DNA from: Sphingobium amiense
GTDB taxonomy: Bacteria > Pseudomonadota > Alphaproteobacteria > Sphingomonadales > Sphingomonadaceae
Assembly (NCBI RefSeq): GCF_003967075.1
Contig: NZ_AP018664.1
Coordinates: 434,001 to 498,000, forward strand
Direction: 5' to 3'
Length of the DNA: 64,000 nt
Shown here: piece by piece, positions 33,332 to 40,888 of the stretch
How positions within the stretch are numbered: position 1 is the stretch's first letter
How the letters are laid out: each line of letters begins with the position of its first letter
Translations under genes and position numbers: made by a program
The notes under the pieces: generated by a model
The model's database searches: none
What the model saw: only the letters and a program-made list of their open reading frames with translations
Told to the model about the DNA's origin: nothing

Positions 33332-33592
33332 TCAATCCAGCTTCTTGAGGAGGTCCAGCATTTCGAGCGGAATATCTTCGCTGACGGCCCGCTGATAAAC
33401 GGTGCGCAAAGCGTTCGACACATGCTCGTCTTCTTTGGCGGACACGCCGACGCGCTTGCGGGGGGAGGGCGCCGCGCCAGTTTTCACAGCCCGCGTCTTC
33501 GTCGCTTTTGCGTCAGCGCCGGCCTTATCGTCTTGTTCGGCCAAGCCCCGCTCCGTCATCGAAGATACCAAAATCAGCCCCTCTAGCGTCAT
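33332..33592 (-). CDS. nepR: Anti-sigma factor NepR
   Basis: A small protein of about 86 residues (75 if the ATG at 33559 is used). The C-terminal half, ALRTVYQRAVSEDIPLEML followed by DLLKKLD, matches the NepR core helices that bind EcfG or phosphorylated PhyR. The N-terminus is disordered and rich in Ala, Lys and Thr. NepR holds EcfG inactive until PhyR~P sequesters it. Cotranscribed with phyP and divergent from phyR; an EcfG-type promoter is directly upstream, giving feedback. Confidence 0.9.
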   Translation of the reverse strand: MTLEGLILVSSMTERGLAEQDDKAGADAKATKTRAVKTGAAPSPRKRVGVSAKEDEHVSNALRTVYQRAVSEDIPLEMLDLLKKLD

Positions 33593-33707
33593 CTCAGTCG
33601 CCAAACCCTATTTGCGGCTTTGCGCTGGCGCGTCAATTCCAACGACATCGCCCAAACCGCGACACCCCGCCTCATTTCCGGCCCGATAAAAAAACCGTCT
33701 GCCTGCG

Positions 33708-33733
33708 AAACAAATTCGCGCGTCGATGGTTCC
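33708..33733 (-). promoter_or_regulatory. EcfG-type promoter of nepR-phyP
   Basis: On the minus strand GGAAC (33733-33729), 17 bases, then GTTT (33711-33708). This fits the EcfG consensus GGAAC-N16/17-GTT, with the same spacing as the promoter before ecfG. The nepR start lies about 115 bases downstream. It shares the nepR-phyR intergenic region, in which no further element was recognised. Confidence 0.7.
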
Positions 33734-33881
33734 GTCATCCGAAGCATTTTTTCGTCATCCCTCAGGGGGAGGGCGATCCGGGGGGCGGGGTTGCCAATAT
33801 GGCGGGGACATTCCATCCTTATCACGCACGCCGATGCTTCGGACCATGCACGCCCGTCATGGGCAGGGAGACGATTTGACG

Positions 33882-34673
33882 ATGTCGCTTGGACAGCAAC
33901 TGCACCCCCATCTTCCTTTTCTGCGCCGCTATGCCCGCGCGCTGACGGGCAGTCAGGCGCACGGGGACGCCTATGTCAGAGCGACGCTGGAAGCCATTGT
34001 CGCGGCTCCCGAAGAATTTCCGCGCGACGTCGATCCCCGCCTCGGCCTTTACAAGACTTTCCATGCGATCTGGTCCTCATCCCATCTGGAGGATGTGCCG
34101 GTGTCCATCGGCGGAAGTCAGGAAGCCATTGCGCAGGCGCGCCTCGCGCGGCTGACGCCGCTGCCGCGTCAGGCGCTGCTGCTCACCGCGCTGGAGGGCT
34201 TTACCGTTGAGGATACGGCCTATCTGGTGGACATGGATGCAGCCGATGTCGAAGCGCTGGTCGAAGAAGCGCTGAGCGAGATCGAGGCGCAGACCCGCGC
34301 CAAGGTTCTCATCATCGAGGACGAGCCGATCATCGCCATGGACATCGAAACCATCGTGCGGGATCTCGGGCATGACGTGACCGCCATCGCCGTGACGCGC
34401 GAGGACGCGGTCCGCGAAGCGATGGCGGACCGGCCCGGTCTCGTCCTCGCCGACATCCAGTTGGCCGACGACAGCAGCGGGATCGACGCGGTCAAGGACA
34501 TCCTCTCCGAATTTTCGGTGCCGGTGATCTTCATCACGGCATTCCCCGAACGTCTGCTGACCGGCGAGCGGCCCGAACCGACCTTCCTCATCACCAAGCC
34601 GTTTCAGCGTTCGACGGTCAAGGCGGCCATTTCGCAGGCTCTGTTCTTCGATGAGGCGACGGCGCCGGTGTGA
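33882..34673 (+). CDS. phyR: General stress response regulator PhyR
   Basis: A 263-residue response regulator with an N-terminal sigma-like domain (residues 1-135, from HLPFLRRYARALTG through LPRQALLLTALEGFTVED), which mimics EcfG to bind NepR, and a C-terminal receiver domain (VLIIEDEPIIAMDIE, phosphoacceptor in LVLADIQLA at Asp191, IFITAFPERLLTG and LITKPF). Phosphorylation exposes the sigma-like domain, which captures NepR and frees EcfG. ATG 33882 was chosen; a TTG two codons earlier is possible. The gene is followed by the ecfG promoter. Confidence 0.95.
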   Translation: MSLGQQLHPHLPFLRRYARALTGSQAHGDAYVRATLEAIVAAPEEFPRDVDPRLGLYKTFHAIWSSSHLEDVPVSIGGSQEAIAQARLARLTPLPRQALLLTALEGFTVEDTAYLVDMDAADVEALVEEALSEIEAQTRAKVLIIEDEPIIAMDIETIVRDLGHDVTAIAVTREDAVREAMADRPGLVLADIQLADDSSGIDAVKDILSEFSVPVIFITAFPERLLTGERPEPTFLITKPFQRSTVKAAISQALFFDEATAPV

Positions 34674-34689
34674 TCGCTTTCCGTGCGAG

Positions 34690-34716
34690 GGAACTTGCCG
34701 CCGCACGCTGCGTTAA
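34690..34716 (+). promoter_or_regulatory. EcfG-type promoter of ecfG
   Basis: GGAAC (34690-34694), 17 bases, cGTTAA (34712-34716), an excellent fit to the EcfG consensus. It lies 16 bases after the phyR stop and nearly 200 bases before ecfG, implying autoregulation and a long leader transcript. Confidence 0.85.
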
Positions 34717-34749
34717 TGATGCGTAACGATCCGGATGCGGCCGGGGTTC

Positions 34750-34864
34750 GGGCCTGAATGCAGGCCCGCCCCGCAACGGGCTGCTTTCGGGGCGGGTGAC
34801 GCGAGGGGGGTGAGGCGTTGATCTTCTTTCCCTTCGCGAACGTCGACCGGCCTTGGCAGGCCGG
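34750..34864 (+). promoter_or_regulatory. Structured 5' leader of ecfG with three hairpins
   Basis: Three stems can be read. GGGCCTG (34750-34756) pairs with CAGGCCC (34761-34767). CCCGCCCCG (34765-34773) pairs with CGGGGCGGG (34788-34796). CCGGCCT (34847-34853) pairs with AGGCCGG (34858-34864). The first two share bases 34765-34767, so they are partly exclusive. None has a T run long enough for a clear terminator. A regulatory role is inferred. Confidence 0.5.
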
Positions 34865-34911
34865 ACGGGGAAGCCCTTGTGATAAAATCAGTGTAAGGTG
34901 CGGACGCGAAA

Positions 34912-35616
34912 ATGACTTTGACGACGTCGGTTCACGCGGCCACTGTCACCGCCGGTGCGGGGAATGCTCCGATGGATGAGGATGTTAGCGAAATCGGTGC
35001 GGTGGAAGAGCGCGTGCAGTTGTCCGATTCGGACTTCAAGCGCGAGCTGGCCGCCGTCATCCCGCATCTTCGCGCATTCGGGCGTTCCTTGTCCGGCAAC
35101 CGCGATCTCGCCGACGATCTGGTGCAGGAAACGCTGCTGAAGGCATGGGCCGCGCGCACCCGGTTTCAGGCCGGGACGAACATGCGGGCATGGACCTTCA
35201 TCATCCTGCGCAACCACTATCTCTCGCAGATGCGCCGCTCGCGCTTTCGCGGCGACTGGGATGATCTGACCGCTGACCGGATTCTCGCTGCCCCTGCGGG
35301 TCAGGACAAGCATGTCGAGCTTTCGGACATGCAGCGCGCCCTGCTTCAGCTTCCCCAGCCGCAGCGCGAGGCTCTGATCCTCGTGGGTGCGGGCGGGTTC
35401 GCCTATGAAGAGGCTGCGGAAATCTGCGGCGTGGCGGTCGGCACGATCAAGAGCCGCGTGGCGCGGGGTCGTGCCGCGCTTGAGCAGATCCTCGAAAATG
35501 GCGAGCTTCCGACCCGTCGCAGCCAGGAAACGACCGACACGCCCGTGCTGGACGAGATCATGGAAGATGTCGACCGGCTGAGCCGGGGACGACTGGCCGG
35601 GCCGGATCACGACTGA
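34912..35616 (+). CDS. ecfG: ECF sigma factor EcfG of the general stress response
   Basis: A 234-residue ECF-family sigma factor (EcfG/ECF15 group). Region 2 shows RDLADDLVQETLLKAWAARTRF and WTFIILRNHYLSQMRR. Region 4 shows QREALILVGAGGFAYEEAAE and the helix-turn-helix VAVGTIKSRVARGRAAL. It has an acidic N-terminal extension and a C-terminal tail of about 45 residues. It directs RNA polymerase to GGAAC-N16/17-GTT promoters, including its own. Release from NepR by PhyR~P activates it. The order phyP-nepR<->phyR-ecfG is the canonical sphingomonad locus. Confidence 0.95.
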   Translation: MTLTTSVHAATVTAGAGNAPMDEDVSEIGAVEERVQLSDSDFKRELAAVIPHLRAFGRSLSGNRDLADDLVQETLLKAWAARTRFQAGTNMRAWTFIILRNHYLSQMRRSRFRGDWDDLTADRILAAPAGQDKHVELSDMQRALLQLPQPQREALILVGAGGFAYEEAAEICGVAVGTIKSRVARGRAALEQILENGELPTRRSQETTDTPVLDEIMEDVDRLSRGRLAGPDHD

Positions 35617-35666
35617 CGGGGAGACGGCCGGACGGCCTCTACCACGCGGCTGGAAGGAGGCGCGTC

Positions 35667-35927
35667 ATGCACAGCGATCGTTCCAGCCACCCTGTGAGCG
35701 ACGAGACGCCGAAGGTCAGGCAACCGCTCTTTGGCAGCGGCACCACTTTCTTCCTCGTTGCGCTTGCGGTCATTCTGGCCATCGTCTTCTTCTATATGAC
35801 GAAAGATGCGCGGGAGGATCGGCGCGCCGACGCCGTGACCGAAGCGGCGGCCTCGGTCGACAACGCCACCGCCCGCGTCGGAAGCGCGGCGCAGAATGTC
35901 GCGCGCGATCTGCGGCAGGGCCAGTAA
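35667..35927 (+). CDS. Small single-pass membrane protein downstream of ecfG
   Basis: An 86-residue protein with one transmembrane helix (TFFLVALAVILAIVFFYM) after a hydrophilic N-terminus of about 27 residues and followed by a charged, alanine-rich helix (DAVTEAAASVDNATARVGSAA) that could form a coiled coil. A GGAAGGAGG ribosome site precedes ATG 35667. Only 50 bases separate it from ecfG, so it is probably part of the stress operon. Function is unknown. Confidence 0.7.
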   Translation: MHSDRSSHPVSDETPKVRQPLFGSGTTFFLVALAVILAIVFFYMTKDAREDRRADAVTEAAASVDNATARVGSAAQNVARDLRQGQ

Positions 35928-36022
35928 AGCCGGCATCGCGACGGGTGCCGGACGCGAGCGCCGGACCATTTATTCAGCATTTCTTTGTGTTTTTCCGGCA
36001 GGGTGATCCAGTGTCGGAATAG

Positions 36023-36039
36023 CTTACATATCCTGTAAG
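36023..36039. promoter_or_regulatory. Inverted repeat CTTACA-N5-TGTAAG before the EPS operon
   Basis: CTTACA (36023-36028), TATCC, TGTAAG (36034-36039), a perfect 6-bp dyad located 57 bases upstream of the sugar transferase gene. It is a candidate operator, possibly for PrsR encoded in the same gene group. No -24/-12 sigma-54 promoter was seen between 35928 and 36096. Confidence 0.4.
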
Positions 36040-36096
36040 GGCTTCCGGCGCCGGAGCGTCCGCGCTCCTGACGTTGCCAGCAGGACATGGATATAG

Positions 36097-37485
36097 ATGA
36101 TAAGGCTGTTCAAACATTATGTGCCGCACGCGGTGCTGCTGTTGGGGCTGCTCGATTTCATCCTGCTGCTCGGTGCAGCCGAAGCAGGCTGGCTCATCCG
36201 CGCGAATCAGATCGGGATGACCATCGACCATGTCATCACCCGCGTCGGCCCGTTGCTGAGCTTCGCCCTCGCCATCCAGACCGCCATGATCGCGGTGGGC
36301 GTCTATGGCGTCGAAGCGCTGCAATCGGTCCGCTTCGCCTTCGCGCGCCTGCTGGTCGCGGTTTCGCTCGGCGTCATATTCCTGTCCGTCCTCTACTTCC
36401 TGATGCCCGCGATGACGCTCTGGCGGTCCAATTCGCTCTACGCGATGGGAATCGCGATGGGCCTGCTGCTCCTGGTAAGGCTGTTGCTGGGTTCGATCCT
36501 CGGCGGCGAAGCCTTCAAACGGCGACTGGTCGTTCTGGGCGCAGGCAATCGGGCCAACCGCATCAAGCAACTTGAGCAGAAGCGTGGCGCGGGTTTCCTC
36601 GTCGTCGGCTTCATCGCCATGAACGATGGGCCGCCCGTCATCCCCGAAGCGATCAACCGCGAAGCCATTTTCAACCTGTCGGATTTTGTGGTCCGGCTGA
36701 ACGCCAGCGAGGTCATCCTCGCGCTGGAGGAACGGCGCAACGCCATCCCCATGGCGGACCTGCTGCGCATCAAGACCACCGGGGTGCACGTCAACGACCT
36801 GTCGACCTTCCTTGAGCGGGAGACAGGGCGTGTCGACCTTGCCAGCGTCAATCCAAGCTGGCTCATCTTCTCTGACGGTTTTTCCGCCGGACGCCGCCTG
36901 TCGAGCATGGCCAAGCGCCTGTTCGACATCATTGCGAGCACCATCCTGCTGGTGCTGACCGGTCCGGTCATCGCCATCGCCGCCCTGCTGGTGAAGCTCG
37001 ACAGCAAGGGGCCGGCCTTTTACCGCCAGCAGCGCGTCGGCCTCTACGGCCAGGAATTCTGGATCGTGAAGCTGCGCACCATGCGGCAGGATGCCGAAGT
37101 GTCGGGTCAGGCGGTGTGGGCGGAAAAGGACGACCCCCGGATCACGCGCCTCGGCTACTGGCTGCGCAAACTCCGCATCGACGAACTGCCGCAGACATGG
37201 ACGGTCCTCAAAGGCGAAATGAGTTTCGTCGGTCCCCGCCCGGAGCGTCGCCAGTTCGTCGAGGATCTGGAGCAGCATCTGCGCTATTATGCCGAACGGC
37301 ATATGGTGAAGCCCGGCATCACCGGCTGGGCGCAGATCAACTATCCCTATGGCGCGTCGATCGAGGATGCCCGGCACAAGCTGGAATATGACCTTTATTA
37401 CGCCAAGAATTACACGCCCTTCCTCGATCTGCTGATCCTGATCCAGACCGTGCGCGTCATCCTCTGGCCCGACGGGGCGCGCTGA
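36097..37485 (+). CDS. XrtA-associated exopolysaccharide initiating sugar transferase
   Basis: A 462-residue polyprenyl-phosphate sugar phosphotransferase of the PEP-CTERM/XrtA-associated type. The N-terminus holds about four membrane helices (e.g. AVLLLGLLDFILLLGAAEA). A Rossmann-like middle part starts VVLGAGNRANRI. A final helix (LFDIIASTILLVLTGPVIAI) anchors the catalytic bacterial sugar transferase domain, with KGPAFYRQQRVGLYGQEF, KLRTMRQDAE, LRKLRIDELPQ, SFVGPRPERR and KPGITGWAQINYPYG. It attaches the first sugar-phosphate to undecaprenyl phosphate to start repeat-unit assembly. It leads the prsK-prsR-prsT cluster. Confidence 0.92.
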   Translation: MIRLFKHYVPHAVLLLGLLDFILLLGAAEAGWLIRANQIGMTIDHVITRVGPLLSFALAIQTAMIAVGVYGVEALQSVRFAFARLLVAVSLGVIFLSVLYFLMPAMTLWRSNSLYAMGIAMGLLLLVRLLLGSILGGEAFKRRLVVLGAGNRANRIKQLEQKRGAGFLVVGFIAMNDGPPVIPEAINREAIFNLSDFVVRLNASEVILALEERRNAIPMADLLRIKTTGVHVNDLSTFLERETGRVDLASVNPSWLIFSDGFSAGRRLSSMAKRLFDIIASTILLVLTGPVIAIAALLVKLDSKGPAFYRQQRVGLYGQEFWIVKLRTMRQDAEVSGQAVWAEKDDPRITRLGYWLRKLRIDELPQTWTVLKGEMSFVGPRPERRQFVEDLEQHLRYYAERHMVKPGITGWAQINYPYGASIEDARHKLEYDLYYAKNYTPFLDLLILIQTVRVILWPDGAR

Positions 37486-37497
37486 GGCGGCGGGCGG

Positions 37498-39579
37498 ATG
37501 AGCGCTTGGCTGATCTTCGTTGGCGACTGGGGGCATGCGCTGGCTGCGGTGCTGTTCGCCGCGCTTGGCATTTTCCTGCTGCGCCGCCGCGATGACACGC
37601 CCGAACCGCGTCTCATCGCCGCCGCGCTGCTGATGACATCCTGCTGGGCGCTCTATATTTCGTTCGGCAGCGTTTCCAAGCCGATGTCCGGCATCGCGGA
37701 AAGTGCCCGGAACGGCGCATGGCTGCTCGCCCTGTTCGTGCTGTCGCGGCGCGGTCCGGCGGGACGGGCGGGCTTTTCCGGGGGGATCGGCGCCATCTAT
37801 GTCGTCGCGGCGGGCCTGCTCGCCATCGTGACGCTGGTGGATCTGAGCTGGCCGCAACTGTCGGCGGACAGCGAACTCCACCGCGCCCTGTCCTCCTCCT
37901 CGATCGTGCTGCGCATGATGATTTCCATCGCCAGCCTGCTGCTGCTGCATCACCTCCATATGGTGTGGCCTTCGCGCGAGCGGGGCGGCGTCACCCTGGT
38001 GCTGGGAGCGTTGGCGGCGATGTGGGCCTATGATCTGGGCCTCTATGCCGTGGCGCGCGCTGCGCCCGTGCGGGGCGATGAGCTTTACGCCCTGCGCGGA
38101 CCGTTCATGACCATGCTTCCGCCGATCATGGCCATCGGCCTGCGCAAGGGGATGAGCGGGCGGGTGCAGCTTTCCCGCTTCGTCGCGTTTCAGTCGATTT
38201 CTGTGGCGGCGCTCGCTCTCTATGCGGTGGTTCTGGTCGCGGCGGCCGTGGTCATCCAGATGATCGCCGGCCCCTACGCCCGGATGATAGAGGTCGCGGC
38301 GGTGTTCGTGATGGCGGTGACCGCGATCCTCTTCCTGCCCGCGCCCACGCTTCGCGCCTTCTGGAAGGTGCAGGTCGCCAAGCATTTCTTCCAGCACCGC
38401 TACGACTATCGCGCCGAATGGATGCGCTTTGGCGAGACGATCGGACGGCCCGGCGAGGATGGCTCTCCGCTCGGCGAGCGCGTGGCGAAGGCGGTGGCCG
38501 ACATCACGGACAGCCCCGCCGCGATTCTGTTCCTGCGCAATGCAGACGGCGGACTGTCCTTCGAAGCACATTGGAAATGGCCCGACCCCGCGCACCTGGA
38601 CGACATCGCGGTCGCAGCCGCCCGTCATCTGGAACAGAGCGGCCGCATCCTCGATCTCGCGCGGTTGAGGGAGGAGGACAGGCGGATCGCCCTGCCGGTC
38701 TGGATCGCGGAGGATGAGTGGTGCTGGGCGCTCGTTCCGCTGATCCATTATGGCCATCTCGTCGGCGCGATCCAACTGGCCCGTCCACCCATCGACCGGC
38801 GACTGGACTGGGAGGATTTCGATATGCTGCGCGCCGCCGGGCAGCAGGCCGCGACCTATATCAGCGAGGCGCAGGGGCAACAGGCGCTGAGCGATGCGCA
38901 GCGGTTCGACGAGTTCAACCGCCGCTTCGCCTTCATCATCCACGATGTCAAAAATCTGGTGAGCCAGCTTTCCCTGCTGTCGCGCAACGCCGAACGTCAT
39001 GCCGACAACCCGGCGTTTCGTGCTGACATGGTGCTGACGCTGAAGGAATCGGTGGGCAAGCTGAACGACATGCTCGCGCGCCTGACGCAGCATAGCAAGG
39101 GGCGGGCGGAAGAACCCGACGCCGTGCCATTGCGCGCGCTTCTGGACGACATCGCAAGGAGCCGCGCGCGCCAGCACTCCATCCATGTCAGCGGAGAGGC
39201 GGACAGCGTGCTGGGGGATCGCGGCCGGATCGAGCAGATCGTGACGCACCTCCTCCAGAATGCGATCGACGCCAGCACCAGCGGTGAGCCGGTCGAACTG
39301 CGGCTGGGGCAGGAAGATGACGCCGCGATCGTCGAGGTCATCGACCGTGGTGTCGGCATGAGCGCCGACTATATCCGGCGGGAACTGTTCAAGCCTTTTT
39401 CCTCCAGCAAGCCGGGCGGCTTTGGCCTCGGCGCGTTCGAGGCGCGCAGTCTGGCGCAGGCGATGGGCGGCAGCCTTTCGGTCGAAAGCCGCCTCGGCAC
39501 GGGCAGCCGGTTCGCGCTGCGGCTGCCTCTGGCGCGGCCTGCCGGGACAGCGGACAAGACACGGGAAAGCGCGGCCTGA
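37498..39579 (+). CDS. prsK: XrtA-system histidine kinase PrsK
   Basis: A 693-residue sensor kinase. Eight or so transmembrane segments fill the first 290 residues, followed by a GAF-like region (residues about 320-460) and a kinase core: H-box FAFIIHDVKNLVSQLSLLSR, N-box HLLQNAIDASTSG, G1 VIDRGVGMS and G2 GGFGLGAFEARS. All boxes are intact. This architecture is PrsK of PEP-CTERM/XrtA exopolysaccharide loci. Its stop overlaps the prsR start by one base (TGATG), so they are translationally coupled. It starts 12 bases after the sugar transferase. Confidence 0.93.
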   Translation: MSAWLIFVGDWGHALAAVLFAALGIFLLRRRDDTPEPRLIAAALLMTSCWALYISFGSVSKPMSGIAESARNGAWLLALFVLSRRGPAGRAGFSGGIGAIYVVAAGLLAIVTLVDLSWPQLSADSELHRALSSSSIVLRMMISIASLLLLHHLHMVWPSRERGGVTLVLGALAAMWAYDLGLYAVARAAPVRGDELYALRGPFMTMLPPIMAIGLRKGMSGRVQLSRFVAFQSISVAALALYAVVLVAAAVVIQMIAGPYARMIEVAAVFVMAVTAILFLPAPTLRAFWKVQVAKHFFQHRYDYRAEWMRFGETIGRPGEDGSPLGERVAKAVADITDSPAAILFLRNADGGLSFEAHWKWPDPAHLDDIAVAAARHLEQSGRILDLARLREEDRRIALPVWIAEDEWCWALVPLIHYGHLVGAIQLARPPIDRRLDWEDFDMLRAAGQQAATYISEAQGQQALSDAQRFDEFNRRFAFIIHDVKNLVSQLSLLSRNAERHADNPAFRADMVLTLKESVGKLNDMLARLTQHSKGRAEEPDAVPLRALLDDIARSRARQHSIHVSGEADSVLGDRGRIEQIVTHLLQNAIDASTSGEPVELRLGQEDDAAIVEVIDRGVGMSADYIRRELFKPFSSSKPGGFGLGAFEARSLAQAMGGSLSVESRLGTGSRFALRLPLARPAGTADKTRESAA

Positions 39580-40886
39580 TGAGCGACATGCGCCCCAAAT
39601 TGCTGATCGTCGAGGACGATCCGGGCCTCCAGCGGCAACTGCGCTGGGCCTATGAGGATTATCAGCTTTTCATCGCCGGGGACCGCGACGAAGCGATCGA
39701 GATGCTGCGCGCGGAAACGCCCGATGTCGTCACGCTCGATCTTGGCCTGCCGCCCGACCCGGACGGGACGAGCGAGGGGTTCGCGACCCTTGCCGAAATG
39801 CTGAAGATCAAGCCTGACACGAAGATCATCGTCGCATCCGGCCACGGCGCGCGGGAAAGCGCGCTAGATGCGATAGCGGGCGGCGCTTACGATTTCTATC
39901 AGAAGCCCGTCGACATCGACGAACTGGGCCTCATCGTCCGGCGCGCTTTCCATGTTCACGGGCTGGAGCGGGAGAATGTCCGGCTGGCCGAAACGCCACC
40001 GGAAAGCCGCCGGGTGCTGGGCAGTCTGGTCACAGGCGCGCCCGAAATGATGCGGGTGGTCCGCGCGATTGAGCGCGTCGCTGCCGCCGACGTGTCGGTG
40101 CTGCTGACCGGGCCGAGCGGTACCGGCAAGGCGCTGCTGGCGCGCGGCCTTCATGACGCCAGTCCGCGCCGGGCGGGGCCGTTCGTAGCGGTCAACTGCG
40201 CCGCCGTGCCCGAAGCGATGCTGGACGCAGAACTTTTCGGTTATGAAAATGTGCCCGGCAGGATCGCACAGGCCAAGGGCGGAACGCTGTTTCTGGAGGA
40301 TGTCGGCGACATGCCGGCGTCGGTCCAGATGCGGCTGATGCATCTGCTTGGCGCATCGAACGCCGATCCTGCGCGGATCGTCTGCGCCGCCAGCCGGAAC
40401 CCGGAAGAGCTTGTCGCGGAGGGCCGCTTCCGCGACGACCTCTTCTACCGGCTGGCCGAGATCGTCGTGAAAATCCCGCCGCTCAAGGATCGGGCGGGCG
40501 ATCCCGTCCTGCTGGCGAAACATTTCCTCACCCGGCTGACGCGCGAGCTTGGTGCGCCGCTCAAGGGCTTTGCCCCTGACGCGCTGGCGGCGCTGGACGG
40601 CTGGGACTGGCCCGGCAATGTGCGGGAACTGGAAAACCGGGTGAAGCGCGCCGTCATCATGGCCGAAGGAAAGCTCATCACGGCGGCGGACCTCGACCTT
40701 GGCGAGGACGGGGCGGAGGCGGGCGACCTCGTCAATCTCAAGGCCGCGCGCGAGGCGGCGGACCGCCGCGCCATCCGCCGCGCGATGGCGCGCACAGACG
40801 GCAATATCTCGGGCGCGGCGCGGATGCTCGGCATCAGCCGGCCCACGCTTTACGATCTGTTGAAACAATATCGGATGCAGGCCTGA
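39579..40886 (+). CDS. prsR: XrtA-system response regulator PrsR lacking GAFTGA
   Basis: A 435-residue regulator in the form of an NtrC-type activator: receiver domain (VEDDP, Asp54 in TLDLGLPPD, SGHG, QKPVD), AAA+ domain with Walker A GPSGTGK (178-184), and a C-terminal Fis-type helix-turn-helix (ISGAARMLGISRPTLYDLL). The region normally reading ELFGxEKGAFTGA...GGTLFLDE is shortened by about 11 residues: ELFGYENVPGRIAQAKGG then TLFLED. The GAFTGA loop that contacts sigma-54 is gone, and the Walker B acidic pair is ED rather than DE. It therefore probably does not use sigma-54. It is coupled to prsK and precedes prsT by 2 bases. Confidence 0.92.
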   Translation: MSDMRPKLLIVEDDPGLQRQLRWAYEDYQLFIAGDRDEAIEMLRAETPDVVTLDLGLPPDPDGTSEGFATLAEMLKIKPDTKIIVASGHGARESALDAIAGGAYDFYQKPVDIDELGLIVRRAFHVHGLERENVRLAETPPESRRVLGSLVTGAPEMMRVVRAIERVAAADVSVLLTGPSGTGKALLARGLHDASPRRAGPFVAVNCAAVPEAMLDAELFGYENVPGRIAQAKGGTLFLEDVGDMPASVQMRLMHLLGASNADPARIVCAASRNPEELVAEGRFRDDLFYRLAEIVVKIPPLKDRAGDPVLLAKHFLTRLTRELGAPLKGFAPDALAALDGWDWPGNVRELENRVKRAVIMAEGKLITAADLDLGEDGAEAGDLVNLKAAREAADRRAIRRAMARTDGNISGAARMLGISRPTLYDLLKQYRMQA

Positions 40887-40888
40887 TC

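Noticed and set aside
35928-36096. Sigma-54 promoter before the EPS sugar transferase
   Set aside because: No TGGC-N7/8-TTGC pattern at the required spacing was found, and the cognate regulator lacks GAFTGA.
35974-39249. 1091-codon open frame antisense to the sugar transferase and prsK
   Set aside because: Composition is His/Gln/Arg-rich shadow sequence with no recognisable motif, and it covers two well supported genes.
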